This document shows, piece after piece, positions 20,597 to 31,612 of a DNA stretch of 64,000 nucleotides. Within the stretch, counting starts at the first letter, position 1, and each line of letters opens with the position of its first letter. The DNA lies in NCBI RefSeq assembly GCF_932274485.2, contig NC_065879.2, forward strand, positions 93,695,959 through 93,759,958. Direction: 5' to 3'. This DNA is from Patella vulgata (lineage: Eukaryota; Mollusca; Gastropoda; Patellidae). Below the pieces are notes generated by a model. It was not told the origin of the DNA. It did no database searches and saw only the letters and a program-made list of their open reading frames with translations. The position numbers and the translations under genes are program-made.

Positions 20597-20975
20597 CTCA
20601 ACTTAAAGATACATTATGCGAGATTCGATAACGATTTGGCAGTTCTCACTATAATAGTTAAAAACTAGATACTGTAAAGGCAATTTGCTGAAATTTTAGT
20701 CAAATTGGTCCACTATGAACCGTGAATTAAGCGGTTGAAAGTTCCGCCTAGCCTCGATCATCATTACTAAAGTCGATAGAATAAAAAACATAGTCACGAT
20801 TATCCATTTCATGATTTAATTATGAATGGAAATTGGAAACCAATCCAATAAATATCGCAGGCTGGTGATGCCATCAGGAGTTGATTATGGTCTGCATAAG
20901 TTGATTAATGTCTAATTAATAATTTAGATAACATTTCAGGCCTAAAGAAAGACCTGCAATAGGCACATTTAGGAT
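20597..20975 (-). mobile_element. TTAA-type MITE (M1), reverse orientation
   Basis: CTTAAAGATACATTATGCGAG at one side, then GCCTAGCCTCGATCATCATTAC and TTAATGTCTAATTAATAATT in reverse relative to the 15772 copy. Confidence 0.65.
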
Positions 20976-21378
20976 AAGCCATAATCACTAAACTCATTTT
21001 GGTTTAAAGCGGAAATTGCAAATTTTCAAGTTATATTTTTAAAATGTATTAAAATAAAGCCTAAAAATAGATGGTATCCATAAACAGTCCTACCTTGTTA
21101 AAGAATAATCCTATTAATCCTATAATTCGCTATTGCCAGCTGAGAAATTGGCAAAAATATCATTTTTAACTTCAAATTCCAACGTTGGAACTGTCTCTTA
21201 TTCAACCTCTTGTAAGTGGAAAACTAAATTGCCATCGCATATATAATTATGTTAATAATAATATTAAATGAATAGATACAAACATATTTTAATACCATAT
21301 TAAATATGTATCTCTCTTTCATCTTTTAAAGTTCTACAGGACAATGTATACATGTTTCATATATTTTATAAATATGTG

Positions 21379-21413
<35 letters not shown>

Positions 21414-21468
21414 TTCTCTCTCTCTCTTTCTAAGATTTTTTTATTTCAATTTTTAACATATATTACAG

Positions 21469-21813
21469 AGTATTATATCCATGATATCATGACAACTGAA
21501 AGAATATCATTCAGAGGCGGCCATTTCTCCCTGTATTACAGTGGTAAAGATTCACCAGCTAAAGGTTTGACATGTTCCTGTGTTCTACCTAAAGGTGATT
21601 TTACCCTGAAGATGCAGCTATTGTACATCTACCTGAGTGGTGAATCATGTACCAGAGTAACGGTAACAGGTGACGATACACCTGAGTACACCTGTAACGA
21701 TGATGGGGTATTTATCAGTAAACAGAACAATGTGCACATCAATGATATATATAGAATAACATTTAATAACCTGACCTCCAGTAATGATGATGTAATATGG
21801 ATCGAGTTCACCG
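21469..21813 (+). CDS. REC-1 exon 3: beta-rich extracellular module
   Basis: Follows ATATTACAG and ends CCG|GTAAGA, phase 1 at both ends, 115 codons. It starts EYYIHDIMTTERISFRGGHF and contains LTCSCVLPKGDF, MQLLYIYLSGESCTRV and WIEFTGK. Alternating hydrophobic residues and two pairs of cysteines suggest a secreted beta-sandwich, perhaps CUB-like, but I do not recognise it with certainty. The exon is preceded by a (CT)n microsatellite at about 21380-21430. Confidence 0.65.
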
Positions 21814-21863
21814 GTAAGAGAAGGGGGGGGGGGTGAGAGGGAGAGAGACTAACAGAGAGAGAA

Positions 21864-22085
21864 ATGAAATGAAATGAAATGGGGTTTAACGTCCTACTGT
21901 TCTGCTCCTATACTGGGTTAATGAAGTAGGGGATACGCAATACATTGTGCTATGAGGGAAATTTTGCCCGGACAGTGGCGCTATCGCCTACTCTTATATC
22001 GAATTCCAACTGCCAAGGGATCTTTTACGTGTACGCCAATATGTACACGGGACCTCGGTTTTTCGTCCCATCCAGCAATGACCCG
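21864..22085 (-). mobile_element. SINE-B, 5' truncated
   Basis: AATGAAATGAAATGAAATGG tail, TATGAGGGAAATTTTGCCCG core, ending at GGTTTTTCGTCCCATCC. Confidence 0.85.
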
Positions 22086-22577
22086 AGAAATCCCTCTCTG
22101 GCCATTGCTAGATTGGCTTCTGATACTTGAGCTTTTGAGGGAGTGCGTCTATTCTTCCCGTTCAATCAAATCTATCCCAAATACAGTGACATGACAGCCT
22201 TTCGTTTAATCTGGGGTCTTCCCTAAAACTTTGGATAGTGATTTAAGGTATTAAAAACGGCAAAATTATTGTTCGTCTCGAAACAGTATTGTGTTTACAT
22301 TGTAGTCGTTTTGATAGTCTCGTTTGTCACGCAATTAGTTTTTCTGCAATATTATGCTATGCACTTGTTAATTGGGCGTAAAAAAATTCGTGAGTCATGA
22401 CGTAACGTTATGTAAATATATTTGGAGCTATCTTTAAACCCGAATGATATTGTTACACTGTTAGATATTGGTTGTTAATCGGCCTATTGACCAGTCATAA
22501 TTTGGAACAGAAATTTGCTTTCAATACGGCAGTGTTGAGTGGGATTAGGTCTAATCAAACGAAACACTGCGAGGAGT

Positions 22578-22640
22578 ATGGGAGTATGCCCGTCTTCATT
22601 AGCCCAGTCGGAGCATAACAGTAGGACATTAAACCTCTTT
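22578..22640 (+). mobile_element. SINE-B 3' fragment
   Basis: GTATGCCCGTCTTCATTAGC through AGTAGGACATTAAACC, just upstream of REC-1 exon 4. Confidence 0.75.
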
Positions 22641-22661
22641 GTATTACACTTCTATTTGTAG

Positions 22662-22706
22662 GTCGACCAGAGAACGCGTCATGTGATTGTAAAGCACAGT
22701 TTGAAG
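22662..22706 (+). CDS. REC-1 exon 4: short Cys linker
   Basis: A 45-nt exon between TCTATTTGTAG and GAAG|GTATGA, phase 1 to phase 1, reading GRPENASCDCKAQFE. It includes a possible N-glycosylation site (NAS) and a C-x-C pair. Called because the phases and both splice sites fit the neighbouring exons exactly. Confidence 0.6.
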
Positions 22707-22709
22707 GTA

Positions 22710-23440
22710 TGAAATATTTAAATATGAATTATGTAAAATTACACGGTTAGGTCTATTTGATAAGGCCAACTTCGAGATTGATCAAAGGTCACGAGATGTA
22801 AACAGGGCTAGCGCTAATACCAACCCTAATTCTAACCCTGGACCTAGCCATAGCGCTTATTCTAACCCTAACCTACATTCTCGCCAACAATCAAGTGCCC
22901 TATCCTTATTCACATCTCAGCGACCTTGACGAAATATCAGGTTGGCCTGATGAAATAGATTTAACCATGTTAATGTTATGATATCCCCAGGGGCTAGTGG
23001 GGTAGAACCATCTTCAATAGAAGGCTTGATCTCGCTGTAACTATGTACATCTTATCAAGGCCTTCAAGTAATACCCTGCATATTTCGGCACTAATTTCGA
23101 TTGGGTACAAGCCCAGCTTGTGCGCCTATCAGATTCCTCGATCGTCGCGAATACCAAGTCTCGCGCTTTCAAGCTAAAATGTCTACCTGTGATAATCGAG
23201 TTGCAAAAGTTCAAGGTTCATTCAATGTCAAGGTTTCCGTTGAGGTCGCGATGTCACAACCTCTGATTGGACGCTACTGCTCACGTGTCTGTATATAACG
23301 CAGCTATAAGTTCGAGAAATGTGAAGTAAACAAGCAACGTCTAGATGTTGTAAAACTCGCAGTCGTTGCTACAGGAACATGGGGTAGAACCGGATTGATA
23401 TCATTGGGGATACCGAAGATAAAGTTAACCCCTACATTTA
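22710..23440. other. Intron 4 of REC-1, no feature recognised
   Basis: Mixed sequence with a short CTAACCCTAACC-like run at about 22830-22870. No coding, tRNA or repeat call is supported. Confidence 0.4.
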
Positions 23441-23442
23441 AT

Positions 23443-23817
23443 TAAACATACATTATACAAGAGGTAAATCTGCCTATTGCAGGGCATTTCTTTAGGCCTG
23501 AAATGTTTTCTGAATTAGTAATTAGACATTAAGTAACTTATCCAGGCCATAATCAACTTTCTATGGCATCGGATTTCTCCGATATTAAATAGATTAGAAG
23601 AGTTCAGCCATATTTTGATTTAAGCGAAAAATGCAGTAGCGAGACTGAGCTTTGAACAACCAGTACGGTGGTTGAAATTATTGCACACGTCTTGTCAACC
23701 ATCAAAGGCCAATATCTTCGCTCGCAATAGGGTAATTTGAATGAAATTTTCAAATTATTCATTTTACATGATCTATTTTCAAACTATTATAGCAAGGATG
23801 GTCAGCGCTTTATCTAA
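23443..23817 (+). mobile_element. TTAA-type MITE (M1), 3' end replaced by SINE-A
   Basis: Starts AATTAAACATACATTATACAAG and runs to GCGCTTTATCTAA, where a minus-strand SINE-A begins directly. Confidence 0.7.
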
Positions 23818-24081
23818 ATGGGGTTTAACATCCACTCGACACAAACTAGGTCATTTCGGGACTAACATATGGTTTAATTTTATTTACATAATTCGCTTGC
23901 GCGTAGGGGTCTTTAGCAGTGGGAGGAAACCGGAGGACCCGGAGAAAACCCACGAGGTTGAACAGGCGACCCTACTCCTTGCCACGTACAACCGGGGATT
24001 CGAAACCACACCAGTCGACTCAATGACAGACTTTATGATACAGCGCGCGCACGCTAACAATTCACCCATCCAACCCCCCTC
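23818..24081 (-). mobile_element. SINE-A, near full length
   Basis: ATGGGGTTTAACATCCACTC to the head TTCACCCATCCAACCCCCCT. The CT tail is absent. Confidence 0.88.
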
Positions 24082-24194
24082 GTCCCATTCAAACGACTAG
24101 ACAACTTGATAACGATAAGAGAATACTTGGGATACCGAGGATAAAGTTAACCCCTACATTTAATTCATATCCGTACAGACCGTATATACAAGTG

Positions 24195-24352
24195 AAATGA
24201 AATGGGGTTTAACGTTCTACTGTTCTGCTCCTAACCTGGGCTAATGAAGACGAGCATACGCCATACAGTGTGCTATGAAGGAAATTTTGCCCAGACAGCG
24301 GCGCTATGTCCTACTCTTATATTGAATTCCAGCTGTCAAGGGATCTTTTCTA
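24195..24352 (-). mobile_element. SINE-B, 5' truncated
   Basis: GAAATGAAATGGGGTTTAACG to CCAGCTGTCAAGGGATCTTTT. Confidence 0.82.
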
Positions 24353-24368
24353 TATACATACAAAACAT

Positions 24369-24680
24369 TAGGGGTGGCTAAGTGGGTAAGAGGCTGGCTC
24401 GCTAGCGTGGAGGTCAGGTGTTCGATCCCTGCATTGGCCGGCGTGATGCCCCCTTGTCAGTGATGCAGGACGGAGGCCCTGACAAGGACAGCTGTCTAGT
24501 CGTTCGGATGGGATGAAAAACTGAGGTCCCGTGTACAAATTGGCGTGCATGTAAAAGATCCCTTGACAGTTGGAATTCGATATAAAAGTAGGCCGTAGTG
24601 CCACTGTCCGGACAAAAATTTCCCTCATAGCACACTGTATGGCGTATGCCCGTCTTCATTAGCCCAGATTAGGAGTAAAA
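24369..24680 (+). mobile_element. SINE-B, near full length
   Basis: Head GGGTGGCTAAGTGGGTAAGAGG, B-box-like GGTGTTCGATCCC, then the core; ends at AGCCCAGATTAGGAGTAAAAC without the ATTTC tail. It lies close to the minus-strand copy at 24195, so the pair can fold back. Confidence 0.88.
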
Positions 24681-24974
24681 CAGTTTATAATAATGATCAC
24701 TTATATGATTTAATGACTATCAGGTCCAGATTCATTAGTCAACGGTATCAGCTTACCAGTGAAAGATTACATGGCGGAAATAATTTAATATTACTAACAT
24801 CGGTGCCCGCGGCGGAGCCAAGGCGGGGAATGGGTCGACACTTTTAAGAAATATGGGACGGGGCTCCGCCGTCAATACAATCCACCAATCAGGCCCCCCT
24901 CCCCACTCACACACTTTTTAATCTTGACTCTGCTACAATAAAATAAACAATACAGGTAATATTTACTGTTACAG

Positions 24975-25148
24975 TGAGGAATGGTAGCTGGAGTAATTGG
25001 TCTCTATACAGCGCCTGTTCTGTTACATGTGGTGGATGTAACAAGACCAGGACAAGGAAGTGTAATAATCCAACACCAGCTAATGGTGGGACTAAATGTT
25101 CTGGTAAAACTATGATGTATTCTCGATGCAATGAACAGCTGTGCCCAG
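24975..25148 (+). CDS. REC-1 exon 5: thrombospondin type-1 repeat
   Basis: Follows TTTACTGTTACAG, ends CCCAG|GTTTGT, phase 1 to phase 1, 58 codons. The product has SWSNWSLYSACSVTCGGCNK, then RTRKCNNP, ANGGTKCSG and NEQLCPG: the W-x-x-W core, CSxTCGGG-like stretch, basic RTRKC and six-cysteine spacing of a TSP1 module. TSP1 modules are extracellular and often bind glycosaminoglycans or matrix proteins. This is the most certain domain of the gene. Confidence 0.9.
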
Positions 25149-25181
25149 GTTTGTAATTTTATAATTACTTAAATATAAATT

Positions 25182-25575
25182 ATGGGATACCAGATAAAGA
25201 GCTGGCAGTTCTCACTATAATAGTTAAAAACAAGATAATGTAAAGGGAATTTGCTGAAAATGCCAGTAAAATTGATCCACTCTGAACCAAGAATTTAGCA
25301 ATTGAATTTTAGGCCTAGTCTCGATCATCATTACTAAAGTCGGTGTGATAACAAACATAGTCTCGTTTATCCATATTTGGATTTAATCACCGATGAGCGT
25401 TGAGCAGCAGATCAGATTCAAATACAGTAAATATCACAGGCTAGCGATGACCTCGAGAGTTGATTATGGTCTGGATAAGTTAATTAATGTCTAATTAATA
25501 ATTTAGATAACATTTCAGGCCTAAAGAAAGACCTGCAATAGGCAGATTTAGCTTTTGCATAATGCATGTTTAACC
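25182..25575 (-). mobile_element. TTAA-type MITE (M1), reverse orientation
   Basis: Contains GGCAGTTCTCACTATAATAG at the left and GCATAATGCATGTTTAA at the right, with the shared TTAATGTCTAATTAATAATT block. Confidence 0.7.
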
Positions 25576-25656
25576 ATAATATAGCCATGACAATGCACAC
25601 AGTGATCGTATTCATTTATTTTCCGGCGTGGTTTCCACCATGTATAGTCGTTCGGA

Positions 25657-25832
25657 TGGAGAGAGAGAGAGAGAAATTGGGTTTAACGTCCACTCGACAC
25701 AAACTAGGTCATTTTGGGACTAACATATGGTTTTATTTTATTTCAATAATTCGCTTGCGCATAGGGGTCTTTAGCAGTGGGAGGAAACCGGAGGACCCGG
25801 AGAAAACCCACGAGGTTGGACAGGCGACCCTC
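25657..25832 (-). mobile_element. SINE-A, 5' truncated, inserted in a SINE-B fragment
   Basis: AGAGAG tail to CAGGCGACCC. The target TCGTTCGGATGG is present on both sides and is itself SINE-B core sequence, so the insertion is nested. Confidence 0.85.
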
Positions 25833-25984
25833 GTTCGGATGGTACGAAAACCTGAGATCCCATGAACGTAGAAGAACCCTTGACCATTAATGCAGTGTTG
25901 GTATTGAATTATTGGCATTAGGAAACTGGGATGTATTCTGTGAACACCACAATTAACGGTCGCTCGCTACTAAATTATATGACT

Positions 25985-26072
25985 CAGATGGGTTTAAGTG
26001 CCCGTCTTCATTAGCCCAGTTCGGAACAAAACAGTAGGACGTTAAACCCCATTTCATTTCATTTTGGGTTTA
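25985..26072 (+). mobile_element. SINE-B 3' fragment
   Basis: GTGCCCGTCTTCATTAGCCC to CATTTCATTTCATTTT. Confidence 0.75.
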
Positions 26073-26174
26073 AGTGTTATAACGAAGTTGATAAATCCAA
26101 GATGAAACAAATCATACCTCGTGAGCGCTCTTGAAACATTACTTTTTATTTTCGTTATAAAGTGTCGCATGTGT

Positions 26175-26252
26175 ACATTACTACCCATCTTCCATTAGCA
26201 CAGTCAGAACAGAACAGTAGGACGTTAAACCCCATTTTATTTCATTTTCTCA
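26175..26252 (+). mobile_element. SINE-B 3' fragment
   Basis: CCATTAGCACAGTCAGAACAG to TTATTTCATTTTC, more diverged than the fragment just upstream. Confidence 0.6.
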
Positions 26253-26283
26253 ATTGATCGACTTCAGATTTTATACACATACA

Positions 26284-26417
26284 CACCTTGAGAAAAGATA
26301 ATATAAAAAAAATATTAGGTAAAAATACAACAAAAATGTATAATGTTAGGTAAATATATATATAAATATTTGTTGTATTTTTACCTAATATTTTTTTTAT
26401 AATCTATTGTCAAGGTG
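26284..26417. mobile_element. Palindromic hairpin MITE
   Basis: ACACCTTGAGAAAAGATAAT at the left is inverted at the right as ATAATCTATTGTCAAGGTGT, and AATATTAGGTAAAAATACAA pairs with TTGTATTTTTACCTAATATT. About 130 bp, AT-rich. Confidence 0.75.
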
Positions 26418-26573
26418 TATATTTATATCCAAACTTATTAGTACAACCGTAAAGCTGCACTACTTTGTTTCACGGTAAACGATGAAAAGATAAAAGGTAT
26501 GCCTACACAAACTGATTTCAACACTGGTTTAATAACATTTTAACATTTTAATGTATATAAATTACAATGGAAG

Positions 26574-26670
26574 AGGACAGTAAATTTTGGTGGAATGGTC
26601 AAATGTGGATTGGAATTGGTGTTGGAACTGGTGTTTTGGTTTTGGTCATTCTGATATTCGTTATTACATG
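26574..26670 (+). CDS. REC-1 exon 6: transmembrane segment
   Basis: The open frame gives DSKFWWNGQMW, then IGIGVGTGVLVLVILIFVI and TW, a single strongly hydrophobic helix. Choosing the acceptor after GGAAG (exon from 26574) accepts phase 1 from exon 5; the donor ATG|GTACAG ends in phase 2, which exon 7 needs. The acceptor has a weak pyrimidine tract, so the exact 5' edge is the least certain splice site of the gene. Confidence 0.6.
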
Positions 26671-26767
26671 GTACAGTACACATTCTTATTGTTATATAAT
26701 ATAATTATTAAAGATACATTATGTAAGATTTAAATAAAGAGTTGACAGTTCTTACTATAATAGCTCG

Positions 26768-27140
26768 GGGATCACGTAGCTAAGTGGGTAAGAAACGCTG
26801 ACTCGCTAGCCTGGAGGTCGGGTGATCGATCCCTGCATTGGCCGAGAAAGTTCATCCAGATTTTCCGGCGTGGTTCCCCCTTGTCAGTGATGCAGGGCGG
26901 AGGGCCTGACAAGGACAGCTGTCGAGTCCTTCGGATGAGACGAAAAACCAAGGTCCTGTGTATACATTGGAATGCACGTAAAAGATCCATAGGTAGTTGG
27001 AATTCGATATAAGAGTAGGCGATAGTGCCGCTGCCCGGCCAAAATGTCCCTCATAGCACACTGTATGGCGTAAGCCCGTCTTCATTAGCCCAGTATAGGA
27101 GCAGAACAGTAGGACGTTAAACCCCATTTCATTTCATTTT
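26768..27140 (+). mobile_element. SINE-B, full length
   Basis: Head GATCACGTAGCTAAGTGGG, B-box-like GGTGATCGATCCC, the complete core and an ATTTCATTT tail. Confidence 0.92.
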
Positions 27141-27419
27141 TGCTATCATAGCTCAAAAATAGATAATGTAAAAGGAAAATATTGAAAATTTCTTAAGAAA
27201 CACTTGTCTGCGATATCACCCTAGGAGGTAGTGGACGTTAAACCCTAGGAAAGAACGAAGGCGTAGCGTCTAGCCATTCGGATGGGACGAAAAACCGAGG
27301 TGCCGTGTACCTTGTATGGCACATGCTCATCTTCATTAGCCTGGTAGATGCAGATTCATTCATGTATTCTATTACACGTGTACAATATGTAAATTATTAT
27401 TCAATATTTTTATTGCCAG

Positions 27420-27558
27420 GTTTGTAAGACGAAAGAGAAATAGTAACATCTCCTCCACATCAGACCAAAATCAACCAACGGTTTGTACTGGAAAAAAATC
27501 GGAAGAGGAAGCTGCTGGTTATCTGCAGTTGTGCGATGCAGTGGATGCAGGCCCGTAA
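27420..27558 (+). CDS. REC-1 exon 7: cytoplasmic tail and stop
   Basis: Follows TTATTGCCAG; the join to exon 6 gives W-FVRRKRNSNISST, where RRKR is a classic stop-transfer signal after the membrane helix. The tail has acidic EEE, a YLQL motif of YxxL type (endocytic or phosphotyrosine-dependent signalling) and ends DAVDAGP with TAA. The stop lies at the edge of a repeat (GCCCGTAAC at 27551, inverted GTTACGGCCC at about 27700), so the present C-terminus may be set by an insertion. Seven exons total 1209 nt, 402 aa. Confidence 0.6.
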
Positions 27559-27707
27559 CTTTTTTTTTTGGGGGGGGGGGGGGTCGGGGGAGGGGGGTGG
27601 CTGTGAAAATATTTTCGACCATAAAAAAATAGATATACATTGTCCGTCAATATTACAGCCCCCCTAAGAACACTTCCCGCCCCGCTTGTTGCTCTGAGCT
27701 AGTTACG
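27551..27707. mobile_element. Small G-rich element with GCCCGTAAC / GTTACGGCC ends
   Basis: Ends are inverted, and the interior has a T run and a long G run followed by CCCGCCCCGC. It overlaps the last codons of REC-1. Confidence 0.5.
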
Positions 27708-27734
27708 GCCCTGAGTGGGTGACAAACCAAAACG

Positions 27735-28045
27735 ATATGTCACAGACAGAAAAAACGTACTATCTCCCCCTGTTCATTATCTTCACCTATACCAAGCAGT
27801 GGGTGACCATACAACACGACATACATGTATTACAGCCAGAAAAAAAGGAGTAAAGACTGACATTTGTTTTGAAGAGTTATCTCCCCACACCCAGTTAATT
27901 ATCTTCACCTGTACCAAGCAGTTGGTGACCATACATGTATTACAGCCAGAAAAAAAGGAGTAAAGATTGACATTTGTTTTGAAGAGTTATCTCCCCACAC
28001 CTCAGTTGACTATCTTCACCTGCCCCAAGTAGTTGGTGACCATAT
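27735..28045 (+). repeat. About 110-bp repeat, three copies
   Basis: GTTATCTCCCC, TATCTTCACCTGTACCAAGC and AGTTGGTGACCATACATG recur in order three times, with GCCAGAAAAAAAGGAGTAAAG in two of them. It probably lies in the 3' UTR of REC-1; AATAAA at 28090-28095 is a possible polyadenylation signal. Confidence 0.75.
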
Positions 28046-28144
28046 GGTCTATAATATCATGTATTTTATATATCAGACATTCAATTTGTAATAAACAACA
28101 AACTTAATTTCGTATGGAGTAATATCTACTGTAAAATTTAATAA

Positions 28145-28320
28145 AGAGAGAGAGAGAAGGAGAGAGAGAAAGAAATGGGGTTTAACGTCCACTCGACACA
28201 AACTAGGTCATTTTGGGACTAACAAATGGTTTAATTTTTTATTTCAATAATTCGCTTGCGCGTAGGGGTCTTTAGCAGTGGAGGGGTAGGGCGGAGGACC
28301 CAGAGGAAACCCACGAGGTA
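28145..28320 (-). mobile_element. SINE-A, 5' truncated
   Basis: GAGAGA tail to GAGGAAACCCACGAGG. ATTTGTAATAAACAACAAAC occurs both at 28085 and 28320, longer and further out than a normal target duplication. Confidence 0.82.
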
Positions 28321-28605
28321 ATTTGTAATAAACAACAAACAATAGTACAGTCAAATAATTTCGAATGGAAAATGGAATTCTTTCATCTCTTGTTCTAACG
28401 AATTTGTTTTATTTCTTAACGGCTGGTTTATATCTCTTGAACAAGAATTGTTTTAACGTATTCGATAACATTGCCTTTACGTTTTAAAATTGCTATCTTT
28501 GAAATATTCTCACTAAAATTAGGCTTTAAATGACAGTGCTCAACGGGATACTGATAAAAGACATAAAAGATAATATTAAAATAAATGCACTACCTTAACA
28601 AAGCA

Positions 28606-28951
28606 AGGGGATCGCGGAGCCTAAGTGGGTAAGACGTTGGCTCGCTAGCATTGGCCGAAAAAGTTCATCCAGATTTTCTGGCGTGGTTTACTGGTCCCCC
28701 CCTTGTCAGTGATGCAGGACCGAGGGCCAGACAAGGACAACTGTCTAGTCATTCGGATGGGACGAAAAGCCGAGGTCCCGTGTACACATTGGCATCCACG
28801 TAAAAGATCACTTGACAGTTGGAATTCGATATAAGAGTAGGCCGTAGTGCCGCTGTCCGGGCAAAATTTCCCTCCTAGCACACTGTATGGCGTATGCCCG
28901 TCTTCATTAGCCCAGTTCGGAGCAGAGCCCCATTTCACTTCATTTCATTTA
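28606..28951 (+). mobile_element. SINE-B, head rearranged
   Basis: GGGATCGCGGAGCCTAAGTGGG head, but part of the head (GGAGGTCGGGTGTTCGATCCCT) is missing between GCTCGCTAGC and ATTGGCCGA. Ends in CATTTCACTTCATTTC. Confidence 0.85.
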
Positions 28952-29246
28952 ACAAAGCTTTAGCAAGAAGAATTGTTAAGGATCTTCAATTATGCTAAAC
29001 CCCACATGAAAATTGATGGAGAACACACCATAATCACACTGGAATTAACTACTTTTTGTTCATTATCAACAAATATAAACTTATCGGAGAAACTTTGTAT
29101 TTTAGAAATACATGTAATTAATAATAAACATAATGCTAACGTTTGATGTTTGTATTTTAATACTTTTAATCTCTTCCATCTAAAATATAAAATTTGATTG
29201 GTTTGTTTTGTTGATAAAGCTGCCAATGTTGCATTTCAAATCAAGA

Positions 29247-29545
29247 GTCTATGGTTGAGGCGATGTTCGTAACTCCAGTAAAGGCGAAGCTCGAAACTCT
29301 GGTAAAGACGATACCCGTAACTCCGGTAAAGGCCATGCCCGTAACCCCGGTAAAGGCCATGCCCGTAACCCCAGAAAAGGCCATGCTCATAACATGGTTA
29401 ACGGCGATGCCCGTAACTTCGGTAAAGGCGATGCCCGTAACTCGAGTAAAGGCGATGCCCGTAACTCGAGTAAAGGCGATGCCCGTAACTCGGGGTAAAG
29501 GCGATGCCCTTAACTCGGTTAAAAGCGATGCCCGTAAAGGAGAAA
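29247..29545. repeat. 24-bp minisatellite
   Basis: About 12 units of GCGATGCCCGTAACTCCGGT-like sequence with AAAG. A unit divisible by three keeps both strands open, giving Ala/Val/Thr/Pro/Met repeats that I do not call genes. Confidence 0.88.
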
Positions 29546-29585
29546 GCGGAATATATCCGAGTAAATAATAACCAACGTACACTTT

Positions 29586-29740
29586 CTATGGAGCCGCTGT
29601 GGCTCGGTGATTAAGACTCTTGCTCGCGTACCTGACACCTTGGCGATTAGAATTTGATATACGCCACTTAGATGAGAAGTCTTAATTTAGCCAGGCAGTG
29701 CATAAGAGTAGGATGATAAACCCCATTCCATTTCATTTAA
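29586..29740 (+). mobile_element. SINE-B relative, short and divergent
   Basis: GAGCCGCTGTGGCTCGGTGA head, then GATATACGCCACTTAG and a CCCATTCCATTTCATTT tail; most of the core is deleted. Confidence 0.55.
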
Positions 29741-29745
29741 GGGGG

Positions 29746-29949
29746 AGGAGGCGAATGATTAACGAGTGCGCGTTTGATTATAAGGTCTGTCCCTGAGTCA
29801 ACTGGCGTGGTTTCGATTCCCCGCTTATACGTGAAAAGTAGTAGGGTTGCCTGTACAACCTCGTGGGTTTTCTCCGGGTCCTCCGGTTTCCTTCCACTGC
29901 TAAAGACACCTACGCGAAATGGCCTATTTTGTGTTGAGTGGATGTTAAA

Positions 29950-29997
<48 letters not shown>
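29746..29997 (+). mobile_element. SINE-A
   Basis: TTAACGAGTGCGCGTTTGAT head, GTGGTTTCGATTCCCCG B-box, ending in a long CT tail. Part of the body after CACCTACGCG is deleted. Confidence 0.85.
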
Positions 29998-29998
<1 letters not shown>

Positions 29999-30347
29999 AT
30001 TTCACCAATATATAGGACAGTTTGATATGAGATCAGATAATATTTTATATATGAAGCATCATGACAACATGTTTTTGGTATTAATGTTAATAAGGTTATA
30101 TTAGCTGAACATGTGTTCAATATCTGTGGAATCAAATATAAAATTCTATATAACATGAAACATGACAACTTGGTTTTTATTAAACTTAATACGGTTATAT
30201 GAGCTGAACAATATGATTTATTTTCAATATCCAGAGAATATAATATTTATTTGAAACATAAGTCTTCAATTACATATGAATGTACAATAACTAAACATAT
30301 GGATATTAACTTTTGTATACGATAACTAATCAACTATTTTTAATCTC

Positions 30348-30770
30348 AGAGCCACGGTGGCGCAGTAGGTAGACGCTGGCTCGCTAACCTGGAGGTCACG
30401 TGTTAGATCCCTGCATTGGCCGAGAAAGTTCATCGGGATGTACCAACATGGTTTCCCCTTGTCAATGGTGCAAAACGGACAAGGACAACTGTCTAGTTGT
30501 TCGGATGGGACGAAAACCTGAGTCCCGTGTATAGATTGGCGTGCACGTAAAAGATCCCTTGGCAGTTGGAATTTGATATTTGAGTAGGCCGTAGTGCTAG
30601 GCGTGTACGTAAAAGATCCCTTGGCAGTTGGAATTCGATATAAGAGTAGGCCGTAGCGCCGCTGCCCGGGCAAAATGTCCCTCATAGCACACTGTATGGC
30701 GTATGCCCGTCTTTATTGGCCCAGTCAGAGCAGAACAGTAGGACGTTAAACCCCATTTCATTTCATTTTT
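30348..30770 (+). mobile_element. SINE-B with internal duplication
   Basis: GAGCCACGGTGGCGCAGTAGG head and ATTTC tail. The segment GTGCACGTAAAAGATCCCTT through GAGTAGGCCGTAG occurs twice in a row. Confidence 0.85.
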
Positions 30771-30821
30771 AACCTCATCTGATTATTTTTTTGCAATAAT
30801 TAAAATATTATCTCCTAATAA

Positions 30822-31612
30822 AATCAAACATACATTATGTAAGAGCTACATCTGCCTAGTGCAGGTCTTTCTTAAGGCCTGAAATGTTTTCTAAATTATA
30901 AATTAGACATGAATTAACTTATCCAGATCATAATCAACTCTCGATGCCATCGCTAGTCTGCGATATTTAGTGGATTGGAATACATTTTTGAAAAATAATT
31001 AAATGTAAAATTGGATAATCGAGACTTTGGTTTTTTTTTTATCGTACCGACTTTATGATTGACGATCGAGGCTAGGCCTAAAATTCAGTCGTTAATATAT
31101 CGATTCGGAGTAGAGCAATACGACTGAAATTTTCAGCATCTATTTACGTTCAGGGGCGGATCTAGAGTGGTGGGGGCAAACCCCGCCCTGCCCAGCTACA
31201 TAAAAAATGTAAAACAACACTTTATGAGAAAAGTGTAACGATCACGTGCTTTATCCTTTATCATTAGATGGTGGAATGGGATGGGCATCCAAAGCGCGAG
31301 ATAATGATATAGACATGTGTGATATAACAATTAATGCTTTGCATCAATGAAATTAAATCACAATATGATCCTATTAATTCATAATAAAACAGGATGTTGG
31401 ATTTCTCTCTTTAAAAAGCTCAGTGTGTATGTATGCCTGCGTAATTTAAAGAAGATGGTGGCATCAAGCATTGTCAACTGTCAAATTTTCTTAATAGAAG
31501 TCTGGCAAACCTCCTCCTGCAAAAATTCCTGGATCCGCACGGATGCTAATATCTATAACTATTATAGCGAAAACTGTCAACTTTTTATCTAATCTCCCAT
31601 AATGCCTCTTTA
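30822..31612 (+). mobile_element. TTAA-type MITE (M1), interrupted
   Basis: Left AAATCAAACATACATTATG, shared body to GGAGTAGAGCAATACGACTG, then unrelated DNA from about 31150 (beginning AGGGGCGGATCTAG), then the M1 right end GTCAACTTTTTATCTAATCTC at about 31576. Confidence 0.6.
31150..31560. other. Insertion in an M1 copy, no gene recognised
   Basis: Begins CAGGGGCGGATCTAGAGTGG and ends near CCTGGATCCGCACGG, so the ends are roughly inverted GGCGGATC/GATCCGC. It contains an open stretch of about 80 codons that matches nothing I know. Confidence 0.4.

Noticed and set aside
22826-22875. Telomere-like CTAACCCTAACC tract
   Set aside because: Only two or three irregular units in an intron; more likely chance or old interstitial sequence.
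29241-29582. Overlapping frames on both strands rich in Val, Thr, Pro and Met
   Set aside because: 24-bp minisatellite; no conserved domain and no exon structure.
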